Part shown: in pieces, positions 19,981 through 27,872 of the stretch
Layout: each line of letters starts with the position of its first letter
Numbering within the stretch: the first letter of the stretch is position 1
Assembly (NCBI GenBank): GCA_022360715.1
Contig: JAKSCG010000093.1
Span: 1-64,000, forward strand
DNA: 64,000 bases
Reading direction: 5' to 3'
Source of the DNA: Halanaerobiales bacterium
GTDB taxonomy: Bacteria; Bacillota; Halanaerobiia; Halanaerobiales; DTU029
Program-made: the position numbers and the translations under genes
Notes under the pieces: generated by a model
Told to the model about the DNA's origin: nothing
Database searches by the model: none
The model's input: only the letters and a program-made list of their open reading frames with translations

Positions 19981-20050
19981 ATAGTTTACACTTTTAAATA
20001 CTACAACTCTCTCCTCCAGCCGAATTCAGCCCAAGATAAGTGTAAACTAT
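19981..20050. repeat. 70-bp element bounded by 13-bp perfect inverted repeats
   Basis: ATAGTTTACACTT at 19981-19993 is the exact reverse complement of AAGTGTAAACTAT at 20038-20050. The 44-bp centre holds an additional small dyad around GAATTC. It sits between the flavin-oxidase stop and that gene's terminator. It could be a small MITE-like remnant or a structured 3' UTR. No second copy was noticed in this window. Confidence 0.6.
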
Positions 20051-20089
20051 ACTTGAAAATAAAATAACTACATAAATCCTCAAAAACCA

Positions 20090-21343
20090 TTAAAAATATT
20101 GATTAAGCAAATAGTTGGCATAGCGAAGGCAATTTTCCATCGAAACAGTGCTCATGATCTCTCCCGCCAGGAAAACGTTGTGCTTGCCCTGCATCGCTTC
20201 CATCTTTTGATAGAATCCTCTTTGTAAGGCTACGGAATCAACATAAGGGGATTGCTTCCAGCATTTAAGCTGATATAACCTGGGATTAGCAATACCCAGT
20301 CGCAATAAATCGTTTTCAATAACCTTTAAGGAAGCAAGCCGGGAGTAGTCAGGGTGACGATAGGCATAAACCGTTAACAGATGATCTTGATGGCTTGATT
20401 CCCAACGGGAATTCCAGATCATGATATGACCTTTATTTTGGTTGGACAGGTGCTCGAGTATGACTCCACACCCTTTGGGAAGTTTGTCGACAATAAAGGC
20501 ATAAACGTAATAGTCTTGATATTTTATACCCCCTAAAAAGTTTATCATCTCCTCATCTTGCTCATAAAGATCAGAAAATTGCTCAAGGGGGGCGGTAATT
20601 ACCACCCGTTCGAATTCCAGCTGTTCAAACTCGGTCTGAACAGTTAAGCGCTGACTATTCGACCCGGCAATTTTTATTACTTTTTGTCCTAAGCGTATAT
20701 TTTTAATTTTCTGACTTAACGCATCAATCAAAGTAGAAACACCGGTCTTCCAGGTAAAAAGTTCCGGTAAATCAAGTAATGACATGATTGTATCATAATT
20801 CAAGATCCGTAAAACATACAGGGCCGGAACTTGCTCAATATCTCCCAGTCCGTAACTGGTAAAATGATGCTGATAGATCCTTTTTAAGACCCTAAACCGA
20901 TGGTAATCACACCACTGGGAAAATGGCATCATTAGTGGCTGCTCAAGGTCTTCAATCTTAGCCTTTTCTAAAGAGCTATATTCGGCCAAAGTAACCGGGA
21001 GGCGCTCGACTTCTTCCAGAAAAGCACTGAGTACCTTTTTCGGAATTTGCATGATTTTATTGCCGGATCGATCATAGTAAACCCGCGTCAAATTAGGACC
21101 GTCACTTTTAATGTTAAATTCTTTGAGCAGGGCTTGCAGATGCTGTTGAACCGGCAAACCGAAAATAGCACCTAACTCATATGATTTACCCCGATACCAG
21201 ATCGTAAATAACTTACCGCCTAAGCGATTGTCTTTTTCCAAAACAGTAACATTTCGATAACCTTTTTTCCCCAAACCAACTGCTATAACCAGCCCGGAAA
21301 GACCTCCGCCAATCACTGCCACTCTACAGTCCGCTTTCTTCAA
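20090..21343 (-). CDS. FAD-dependent amine-oxidase / protoporphyrinogen-oxidase-like protein
   Basis: The 417-residue protein begins with a dinucleotide-binding motif AVIGGGLSGLVIAVGLGKKG (about 9-28) followed by VLEKDNRLGGK. It ends with a FAD-closing segment FLAGEIMSTVSMENCLRYA, as in the flavin amine oxidase superfamily. Substrate cannot be told; HemY-like, carotenoid-like and polyamine oxidases share this fold. It starts at TTG, but AAGGAGGT lies eight bases upstream. Only 17 bp separate it from the transposase-derived gene before it, so the two are co-transcribed. Confidence 0.8.
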   Translation of the reverse strand: MKKADCRVAVIGGGLSGLVIAVGLGKKGYRNVTVLEKDNRLGGKLFTIWYRGKSYELGAIFGLPVQQHLQALLKEFNIKSDGPNLTRVYYDRSGNKIMQIPKKVLSAFLEEVERLPVTLAEYSSLEKAKIEDLEQPLMMPFSQWCDYHRFRVLKRIYQHHFTSYGLGDIEQVPALYVLRILNYDTIMSLLDLPELFTWKTGVSTLIDALSQKIKNIRLGQKVIKIAGSNSQRLTVQTEFEQLEFERVVITAPLEQFSDLYEQDEEMINFLGGIKYQDYYVYAFIVDKLPKGCGVILEHLSNQNKGHIMIWNSRWESSHQDHLLTVYAYRHPDYSRLASLKVIENDLLRLGIANPRLYQLKCWKQSPYVDSVALQRGFYQKMEAMQGKHNVFLAGEIMSTVSMENCLRYANYLLNQYF

Positions 21344-21360
21344 TTGGACTTACCTCCTTG

Positions 21361-22464
21361 TTAGGTTGATTTAGTAAAGTCAATGTTATAGTCAATAATC
21401 TTCCCGTTTAAAGCAGGTTTATTTGCTCCCACTAAGACCAAAAGCCAGAGCGGGATAGTGTCAAAATCGACATTGTTTTGAGCGGCTTTTTTTAGAATAA
21501 CTTCTGCCGGCACTTTTCCGGTATTATATCCACTGGTGATCTTTCTGGAGAAATTGTATTCCCTTAAAAACTTGTGAAAGGCCTTTTCAATTTTAATAAA
21601 AGAATCAAACGACCGCTCCCGGCCGATTTTGTTATAAAAATCTTGCAGGAGGAATTGATAAAAATCGTCACCCATACCCAACCGGCAATCTTTTTCCGGT
21701 TCAATAAAACAATGATTGATCTTTAAAGCGGTAATAATTTCTTTATATTTGTTGTTCTTGACAAAATAAGAGATAAACTCTTTGCTTTTCTTAGTAATTA
21801 AATGCTCAATTTTTAAATTGAATGTCTTGAGTAAATAAACGATTTTGCGCTCAAAAAAATACCAAATATCAATATCTTGCTTTTTGTTATATAGTTTTAC
21901 CACCCCTAATTTGGAATAAAGATCATACAAACTGTATTGATAAATTTTACCGATTAACTCGAATTTACCGACAAAATCAATGCGCTGAATGACAAAATGA
22001 CCTGGATAGGTTGCTTTTTGGGCCTGATGATAAAATGGTTTAACCCCTTGACGCTGCTGATTCAACTGGGCATGAATGGCTTTGCTTTTCGAGTAGCTAA
22101 TCCGCTGAACTTTTCTTGATAAATTATGCCGTTTCAAGACATTGTATATGCCCGATTCTCCGATCTCAAAACCTTCAGACTTCAGTTCATAGTAGATCCT
22201 TTTCGGTCCGTCTTCCGGAAAGCGTTGGACATATGCTAAAATCTCATCTTCAATGATCTTACTCACTTTATTAGGCATCTGCGGCTTAAGCGGTTCTTTA
22301 TTTTTCAATCCGGGCATGCCGTGCTTCTGATAAGACCTGTACCAATTATAAAATGTGGTTCGTGAAATACCAAACACCTCGCACGTTCGGGAAACATTAT
22401 TGACTTTCAAAGCATGTTTGATAATCATGTATTTACTGTGGGCATTAAAACCTTCTGATTTCAT
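21361..22464 (-). CDS. Transposase-derived HTH/integrase-fold protein with degenerate catalytic site
   Basis: About residues 10-120 contain tandem helix-turn-helix segments like those of IS481/IS3-type transposases (VSRTCEVFGISRTTFYNWYR; then a second winged part). An RNase-H/integrase-like domain follows, with first-Asp motif IDFVG (Asp about 163). The TDNGSEF motif that holds the second catalytic Asp is TKKSKEF (about 224-230), and no clear third Glu motif remains. So strand transfer is unlikely, and the frame is otherwise intact over 367 residues. No flanking terminal repeats were found. ATG 22464 has AAGGAGG seven bases upstream. Likely a domesticated DNA-binding protein acting with the downstream flavin oxidase. 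Confidence 0.75.
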   Translation of the reverse strand: MKSEGFNAHSKYMIIKHALKVNNVSRTCEVFGISRTTFYNWYRSYQKHGMPGLKNKEPLKPQMPNKVSKIIEDEILAYVQRFPEDGPKRIYYELKSEGFEIGESGIYNVLKRHNLSRKVQRISYSKSKAIHAQLNQQRQGVKPFYHQAQKATYPGHFVIQRIDFVGKFELIGKIYQYSLYDLYSKLGVVKLYNKKQDIDIWYFFERKIVYLLKTFNLKIEHLITKKSKEFISYFVKNNKYKEIITALKINHCFIEPEKDCRLGMGDDFYQFLLQDFYNKIGRERSFDSFIKIEKAFHKFLREYNFSRKITSGYNTGKVPAEVILKKAAQNNVDFDTIPLWLLVLVGANKPALNGKIIDYNIDFTKST

Positions 22465-22508
22465 CACCAGGCCTCCTTGCCATACTATGGTTAACGCTCA
22501 CTAAAAAA

Positions 22509-22530
22509 GTGCACACCTGAAGGTATACAC
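22509..22530. promoter_or_regulatory. Candidate operator dyad upstream of the transposase-derived gene
   Basis: The 22-bp segment reads GTG.A.ACCT..AGGT.T.CAC, an imperfect dyad. It lies 45 bp before the start of the HTH gene. It could be an autoregulatory binding site. Speculative. Confidence 0.35.
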
Positions 22531-22647
22531 ATTTTATTACCGGATAATTAAACTACTTTAATCATGCAAGTATATCTCTATTCTATTTCTATACCATCTT
22601 TTCCTGCTTGCTCTTAGTATTTTTTTGCTGGACATCCGAAAAAAACT

Positions 22648-22683
22648 AAAAAAAGAAAGACCGGAAAATATACCGGTTCTTTT
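22648..22683 (-). terminator. Terminator of the pyrF-pyrE operon
   Basis: On the minus strand AAAGAACCGG and CCGGTCTTT pair (one bulge) around a TATATTTT loop, followed by a T-rich run. It begins 36 bp after the pyrE stop. Confidence 0.75.
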
Positions 22684-22718
22684 CAATAGTAAATCAAATT
22701 AAAGCGATGAGCGGGGTT

Positions 22719-23291
22719 TTAATCCCGACTCCCCGGTTTAACCACTGGACTCCCGGTCTGACAGAGGGGGCAATCTTCCGTTGAATAGACCTCAATATCC
22801 AGGGTAAGCAGTGACTCAAAGGGCACACCAAAGTCTGTCTTGCCGCCGCTCCGGTCGATCAAGGCAGCTACCGCAACCAGTTCTCCTCGCTGTTGCTTGA
22901 TTAAAGCAATTACCTCTTGAACTGAGCGCCCGGTGGTTACAACATCTTCGACCACTACAACCCGTTCACCCGGGGTAATCTGGAAATTCCGGCGCAACTG
23001 CATCCGGCCTGCTTTGCGCTCAGCAAAGATTCCGGACAGTTTAAGCGTCCTGGCAACTTCATATGCAACAATAATCCCGCCCATGGCCGGACCAATAATT
23101 ACTTCCGGCCGATATTGCCGGACCTTGCCGGCCAGTTCCTGACATAGTTTACCGGCTAAATCGGGTTGTTTTAACAGAGCGGCACACTGGATATACTGGG
23201 CACTATGCAAACCGGAGGTCAGTAAAAAATGGCCGTTTAACAAAGCCCCTGCTCCGGTTAAATCTTCTAAAATTTCATCTCGGCTTAACAA
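22719..23291 (-). CDS. pyrE: Orotate phosphoribosyltransferase
   Basis: PyrE makes OMP from orotate and PRPP. The PRPP-binding motif VVVVEDVVTTGRSV is at about 111-124, and GPAMGGIIVAYEVA marks the PRTase core. A CPLC pair near the C-terminus could bind a metal, as seen in some long PyrE proteins. The start is TTG, supported by GGAGGGG nine bases upstream. pyrF ends one base before this start, so the two are tightly coupled. Confidence 0.95.
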   Translation of the reverse strand: MLSRDEILEDLTGAGALLNGHFLLTSGLHSAQYIQCAALLKQPDLAGKLCQELAGKVRQYRPEVIIGPAMGGIIVAYEVARTLKLSGIFAERKAGRMQLRRNFQITPGERVVVVEDVVTTGRSVQEVIALIKQQRGELVAVAALIDRSGGKTDFGVPFESLLTLDIEVYSTEDCPLCQTGSPVVKPGSRD

Positions 23292-23292
23292 T

Positions 23293-24015
23293 TTAAATCC
23301 CCTCCATCTCTTTGATGATCATTTCTACGGCCTGTTCCGGCTGCTCGGCCCGGGTAATTGCTCTCCCGATTACCAGGTAATCGGCTCCGTTCTTCAGGGC
23401 CGCTGCTGGAGAAAGTACTCGCTTCTGGTCCCCTTTAACCGACCAATCAGGTCGGATTCCCGGACAGACGGTTAAAAAATCTCGACCACACGCTTCTTTG
23501 ATCTTCCTTGCTTCCCGGGCTGAAGCAACCACACCGTTAAGACCGACTTCCCGGGCCAACAAAGCCCGCTTAACAACCAACTCTTCCGCTGTCAGCTCAA
23601 TTCCCAGTTCGGACAGGTCTTGCTCGGCCAGAGAAGTTAATACTGTTACTCCGATTAGCAGGGGTTGCTCCCCCCCGCGCTTTGCTGTTTCATCAACAAC
23701 GGCCTCAACTACCCATTGCAAGGCTTCCCGCCCGGTAATATGAAGATTAAACATCCAGACCCCTGCAGCAACAGCCTGTCTGGCCGCCGCAGCCATCGTA
23801 TTGGGGATATCGTGAAATTTCAGGTCAAGGAAGATTCCTTTACCCCTGGAGCTTAAAAAATCTAATACCTTGCCGCGGCTGGCTAAGTATTGCTCTAAAC
23901 CTACCTTAAAAAAATCCACTTGTCCGTCCAGCCTTGCCACCAGCTCTCGTACTCTAAGTTCTTCCGAAGTATCCAAAGCTACGATCAGTTTCTTGCCGGG
24001 TTTTTCTTCCATCAT
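23293..24015 (-). CDS. pyrF: Orotidine 5'-phosphate decarboxylase
   Basis: PyrF decarboxylates OMP to UMP. The Asp-Lys-x-x-Asp motif is LDLKFHDIPNT, and the N-terminal strand KLIVALD carries the other active-site Asp. A further frame runs upstream to 24060, but it lies inside the attenuator hairpin, so the ATG at 24015 (or 24012) behind AAGGGGG is the real start, giving 240 residues. Confidence 0.95.
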   Translation of the reverse strand: MMEEKPGKKLIVALDTSEELRVRELVARLDGQVDFFKVGLEQYLASRGKVLDFLSSRGKGIFLDLKFHDIPNTMAAAARQAVAAGVWMFNLHITGREALQWVVEAVVDETAKRGGEQPLLIGVTVLTSLAEQDLSELGIELTAEELVVKRALLAREVGLNGVVASAREARKIKEACGRDFLTVCPGIRPDWSVKGDQKRVLSPAAALKNGADYLVIGRAITRAEQPEQAVEMIIKEMEGI

Positions 24016-24042
24016 CCTACCCCCTTTTCTTTTGACAACAGG

Positions 24043-24073
24043 AAAAAAGCCCCTCACCATCCGGTAAGCGGCC
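24043..24073 (-). terminator. Attenuator terminator of the pyr operon
   Basis: On the minus strand GCC(G)CTTACC pairs with GGTGAG(G)GGC around a four-base loop, then six T. It lies between the pyr promoter and the pyrF start codon, so it is a conditional terminator rather than an end-of-operon one. Confidence 0.8.
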
Positions 24074-24101
24074 TGTCAATTCAATCATTAATCATGGTAG
24101 C

Positions 24102-24132
24102 TAACCCTTTTCGACCTCACCGGACCGGATTA
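24102..24132 (-). promoter_or_regulatory. PyrR-binding (anti-antiterminator) hairpin
   Basis: The stem TAATCC/GGGTTA encloses GTCCGGTGAGGTC (24125-24113). That segment fits the Bacillus PyrR recognition consensus (UCCNGNGAGGY) at nearly every position. With the downstream terminator this is a classic PyrR attenuator: UMP-bound PyrR would stabilise the hairpin and allow termination. pyrR itself is not in the window. Confidence 0.8.
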
Positions 24133-24155
24133 AAGGAAATATTTTTACCATCCTT

Positions 24156-24184
24156 ATTATATTATATCCACCCTGACCTGTCAA
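24156..24184 (-). promoter_or_regulatory. Promoter of the pyrF-pyrE operon
   Basis: A perfect consensus promoter on the minus strand: TTGACA (24184-24179), 17-bp spacer, TATAAT (24161-24156). Transcription would start about 20 bp before the PyrR hairpin. Confidence 0.9.
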
Positions 24185-24214
24185 CTCAATCGCAACAGTG
24201 AGCAGGCAATTTAT

Positions 24215-25939
24215 TTATTTCAAAACCCTTTTCTCCCCTTCTTTTAAATCAAGGGCCAGTGTCCCCCCGGGGTTCATAATGTTATTAGGATCAAAATGGC
24301 GCTTCAAGGTCCGAAATACTTCCAACTGGTTACGACCGATCTGACCCTCCAGCCAGGGGGCAATCATTTTACCGATGCCATGATGATGGCTCATCGTGGC
24401 CCCTGATTTCTGGATATGATCCAGGATTCCCCGGTGGTATTCCATATACTCTTCAATACTGTCAATCCGGGCAATAAAGATAAAATAGAGGTTAGCCCCC
24501 TGGGGATAGGCATGCGAAAGATGGGTCATGCAGATGGTATTAGGCCTACTTTTGCAAAACTCCCGGACGACACGGTGCACTTCTCCCATATTATCCCAAT
24601 TAACTGAACACTCCAGGGTATCGGTCATAATTCCAAAGTCCTGGATCGAATCACGGAGATAAGGGTCTCTGAACCGGCCTTTTTCCCAGCTTTTAGTAGG
24701 ATAACCGGTTAAATACATCCCACCATATTTTTTACATATTCGCTGCAAACGCCGTTTCATATTTTTGGTAAAAGCCTTTTCCCCGTCGGTAAACCCTAAA
24801 AAGAGACAACGTTCCATCGCTTTATAACCAAACAAACTCATCGCTTTATCGAGGATCGTACCCTCAATCCCGTAGAGTTTCAGGACTACATCGGTCTCTT
24901 CCGGATCAGAGAGCCTGAACACCGAAGGATAACCAAACTGTCCCTGCATTATTTCCCGGGTAGCTTCACGGGCATCTTCCCACGATTTAAAAATATAACT
25001 AAACTTTCGCTGATTTTCCGGCATATATCGGAATATTTTTAAGGTAACATGGGTTAAGATCCCATACGCCCCTTCACTCCCCATCATAATTTGGTCAATA
25101 GACGGACCGGTGGCCGCAGCCGGATATGGATCACTTTGAATAATTCCGCTCGGAGTTATATATTCCTGGGATATTACCAGATCTTCGATTTTCCCAAAAT
25201 AGGTAGAATTTTGACCGGCCCCTCTGGTTACGACCCAGCCCCCCACTACCGAATACTCAAAAGACTGGGGGAAATGGCCACAGGTATATCGTCTTTTGGC
25301 CCCAAATAATTCCGGCGCTTGATTGAGCACCCTTTCTAACTCTGGTCCTGACATACCGGCTTCTACCGTAATCGTCTGATTAACTTCGTTAAATTCAATG
25401 ACATCTTTCAGATGAACTCTAATATCTAAGGAGACCCCACCTTTAGTGCACTCAACACCCCTGGTAACTGTGGAACCACCACCATACACATAAAGCGGTA
25501 TCTGTTCTTGATTACAATAATCGACTATCCCGATAATATCATTTCTGTCGCGGGGATAGAGGACCAGATCAGGTATATTTTCGACGATTTTTTCCCGGAG
25601 CCGCATTACATCCAGCATCGTCTTCCCATAAGCAACTTCCAGTCTGGTATAGTCATCTACCTTCACATTCTCTGCCCCGACAATTTTTTCAAAGGCGGCA
25701 ATCTGTTCTGCCGTCAAGCTGATCTCCTGTTCAAATGATACCTTTTCTAACCCTTGATTTTTCTTCTGCTTAAAGTCCTGATCAGTTAAGTTAAACTTGG
25801 CCTTGATCATTTGATATAGCCGCTCATTGGGATTCTTAAACTCAGCCGGATTACCCCATTTAAAAATAGAGCGGTAAGATTTGGCCGGTGGAGCTTCATG
25901 TTCCCATTCAGGTCGAAATCCTTGATATTTTTTACTCAT
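24215..25939 (-). CDS. FAD-linked oxidase, alkyl-DHAP-synthase / GlcD-like
   Basis: The 574-residue protein has a PCMH-type FAD-binding domain (YPRDRNDIIGIVDYCNQ and VYGGGSTVTRGVE, about 128-162). The C-terminal substrate domain contains the His-rich SHHHGIGKMIAPW typical of alkyldihydroxyacetonephosphate synthases, and ends NIMNPGG. AGPS makes ether lipids, but bacterial relatives also oxidise hydroxyacids. Being the last gene of an operon with an FGGY kinase and a glycerol-3-phosphate-dehydrogenase-like system, it may act on a phosphorylated polyol. ATG 25939 is preferred because AAGGAG lies eight bases upstream. Confidence 0.8.
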   Translation of the reverse strand: MSKKYQGFRPEWEHEAPPAKSYRSIFKWGNPAEFKNPNERLYQMIKAKFNLTDQDFKQKKNQGLEKVSFEQEISLTAEQIAAFEKIVGAENVKVDDYTRLEVAYGKTMLDVMRLREKIVENIPDLVLYPRDRNDIIGIVDYCNQEQIPLYVYGGGSTVTRGVECTKGGVSLDIRVHLKDVIEFNEVNQTITVEAGMSGPELERVLNQAPELFGAKRRYTCGHFPQSFEYSVVGGWVVTRGAGQNSTYFGKIEDLVISQEYITPSGIIQSDPYPAAATGPSIDQIMMGSEGAYGILTHVTLKIFRYMPENQRKFSYIFKSWEDAREATREIMQGQFGYPSVFRLSDPEETDVVLKLYGIEGTILDKAMSLFGYKAMERCLFLGFTDGEKAFTKNMKRRLQRICKKYGGMYLTGYPTKSWEKGRFRDPYLRDSIQDFGIMTDTLECSVNWDNMGEVHRVVREFCKSRPNTICMTHLSHAYPQGANLYFIFIARIDSIEEYMEYHRGILDHIQKSGATMSHHHGIGKMIAPWLEGQIGRNQLEVFRTLKRHFDPNNIMNPGGTLALDLKEGEKRVLK

Positions 25940-25954
25940 GATCATCTCTCCTTT

Positions 25955-27499
25955 TTAATAGTTAATAATCGTCTTGATTTCGCGATATAACTTCTGTAAA
26001 CGGGGATAAATCTTTTTATAAACCCGTTTGTACAGCCGGGAATACACCTTAACATGGTCAGGCTCGGCCTCAAATACCTTGTGATAATAAACCATATTTT
26101 TGATGGCCTGATCAAAACTCCGGAAAAGCTTCAAGCCGACAAAACCGGCGATAGCAGCTCCTAATCCGGATGTTTCATAGGTCTGGATCCGATAAACCGG
26201 GCGGTTAAACATATTGGCCGTAATCTGACAAATAACGTCGCTCTGGGAACCTCCCCCGGAGACAGCTATTTTTTTAATCTGTTGTCCGGAACGGGCTTCA
26301 ATCTTTTCTAACCCGTCGAGCAGGGCATAATTGATCCCCTCAATGATCGAACGATAAATATGGGCGCGGGTGTGGACATCCCCAAAACCAATGATTGCCC
26401 CTTTGGCTTCCGGATTTTTCAGACCTGGCCCCCAGTATGGTTGCAGGAAAAGACCCTGGGAACCGGCCGGTACTTCCTTTAATCTCAGGTTTAGCAATTG
26501 TTCGGCCAGAATTCCCTTTTTCTTCGCTTCGATCATCTCCCGGGTGGAAAATTCCTGCTTAAACCAACTGATCATCCAGTAGCCCCGAAATATTTCGACC
26601 TCTGGGTTATATTTTCCGGGAATAACCGCCGGATAGGACGGAAAAAATTTTAAGGGTTCAAAATAATAGTCAGATGTTGTCTGAATGGTGGCGGTAGAGC
26701 CAAAGCTCAGGCTGGCCCATTCCAGATTTGAACAACCGACCGCCAGTGTCTCACACCCTTTATCTGAGCCGGAAGAAACGACCGGCAGTCCCTTTTTTAT
26801 TCCGGTTTTTTCGGAAGCCGCACCGGAAATATACCCTAGAATCTGCCCGGAGTCGACCAGAGTCGGCAGTTTATCGCGCTCAACCCCGAACACTTCCCAT
26901 TTAAAACTCCGACTGCTTAACCATTTTTTATTTTTATAATCAAAGGGAATATGTCCGATCTGGGCCGCGATCGAATCGACCGTTTCACCGGTCAGTTTAT
27001 AGTTAAAATAACCGGATAGCAGCAGGTATTTATCGGTTTTTTCCCAGAGCTGAGGCTGATTCTCTTTGATCCAGTTCGCACAGGACTTCTTCCGGACTAA
27101 TTCCATTGAATCCTTCATTCCAACCGCCGACAGCATTAACTGTACCCATAATGGTAAAGGTTTTTTACATTCGGCGTGGCGCTGGTCCAGCCAGAGGATG
27201 GCCGCTCTTAATACCTGGCCCTTTTTATCCAGACAGACACAAGTATCCCGCTGGGTTGTAACGGAAACACCGATTATTCTGGCCCACTCTTCCGGGTATT
27301 CAGTTTTCAAGATTTGACAGGCCTGGATCAAACCCTGCCAGTATAATTCCGGGTCCTGTTCCGCCCAGCCCGGCAAATCAGAAAAATAGGGCTCAAACTC
27401 GACCTTTGCTTTGGCAATAATTTGCCCGGTCGGATCAATCAAAATCCCTCTAATACTTTGAGTTCCACAATCTATTGCCAGCATAAGGGATTTAGCCAT
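25955..27499 (-). CDS. FGGY-family carbohydrate kinase
   Basis: FGGY kinases phosphorylate polyols, pentuloses or hexuloses. The phosphate-1 motif LAIDCGTQSIRGI is at about 7-19, and the C-terminal ATP-binding region IAVSGGGSQSDVICQITANM is near 405-424. The 514-residue length fits. Substrate class cannot be read from the sequence: it is not an obvious glycerol kinase or xylulokinase. Its ATG overlaps the DUF1667 gene by eight bases, so it belongs to the same operon as the GlpA-like oxidoreductases. Confidence 0.85.
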   Translation of the reverse strand: MAKSLMLAIDCGTQSIRGILIDPTGQIIAKAKVEFEPYFSDLPGWAEQDPELYWQGLIQACQILKTEYPEEWARIIGVSVTTQRDTCVCLDKKGQVLRAAILWLDQRHAECKKPLPLWVQLMLSAVGMKDSMELVRKKSCANWIKENQPQLWEKTDKYLLLSGYFNYKLTGETVDSIAAQIGHIPFDYKNKKWLSSRSFKWEVFGVERDKLPTLVDSGQILGYISGAASEKTGIKKGLPVVSSGSDKGCETLAVGCSNLEWASLSFGSTATIQTTSDYYFEPLKFFPSYPAVIPGKYNPEVEIFRGYWMISWFKQEFSTREMIEAKKKGILAEQLLNLRLKEVPAGSQGLFLQPYWGPGLKNPEAKGAIIGFGDVHTRAHIYRSIIEGINYALLDGLEKIEARSGQQIKKIAVSGGGSQSDVICQITANMFNRPVYRIQTYETSGLGAAIAGFVGLKLFRSFDQAIKNMVYYHKVFEAEPDHVKVYSRLYKRVYKKIYPRLQKLYREIKTIINY

Positions 27500-27872
27500 T
27501 AATACCCTCCTCCTCTAACAGGTAATATAAATCGGCCGTAGCAACAATATCAGCACCAGTCCCCAGCACCTTAGCGACGATTACTTCACCACGCCGGACC
27601 GGATGGTCCAGTCTGACCTGATTAATCACTTTCATTACCGGGAAAATATCTTCTTTTGGGATCTTTTGGCTTGTTTTTACTGGTAATCTGGGTACCGCCG
27701 GATAGATTGTCTTAATCGTTGAACAGACGATCCTTTTGGGATTAATCATTTCATCAACCGCATACACCTCACCCCGGGGACACAAATTCCCGTTCACGGT
27801 CCACTCCCCATTGCTCTTGCTAATTTGCAGTTGACAGCCGCTCGGACAAAGAATACAGGTTAACTCTCGCAT
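27492..27872 (-). CDS. DUF1667 cysteine-motif protein (G3P-dehydrogenase accessory subunit)
   Basis: A 126-residue protein with four cysteines in CILCPSGC and NLCPRG, a small redox- or metal-binding domain of the DUF1667 family. In anaerobes such as Thermotoga this gene follows two flavoproteins to make a putative glycerol-3-phosphate dehydrogenase complex, the same order as here. The ATG at 27872 has GGAGGAGGG upstream; a longer frame to 27932 is not needed. It overlaps the neighbouring genes by 13 bp and 8 bp. Confidence 0.8.
   Translation of the reverse strand: MRELTCILCPSGCQLQISKSNGEWTVNGNLCPRGEVYAVDEMINPKRIVCSTIKTIYPAVPRLPVKTSQKIPKEDIFPVMKVINQVRLDHPVRRGEVIVAKVLGTGADIVATADLYYLLEEEGING

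Noticed and set aside
21361-22640. A complete insertion sequence around the transposase-like gene
   Set aside because: No terminal inverted repeats or target-site duplication were visible, catalytic motifs are missing, and the gene is in an operon with the flavin oxidase.
23965-24060. pyrF start at 24060
   Set aside because: That start lies in the attenuator hairpin and has no ribosome-binding site; ATG 24015 has both a good site and the normal N-terminus.
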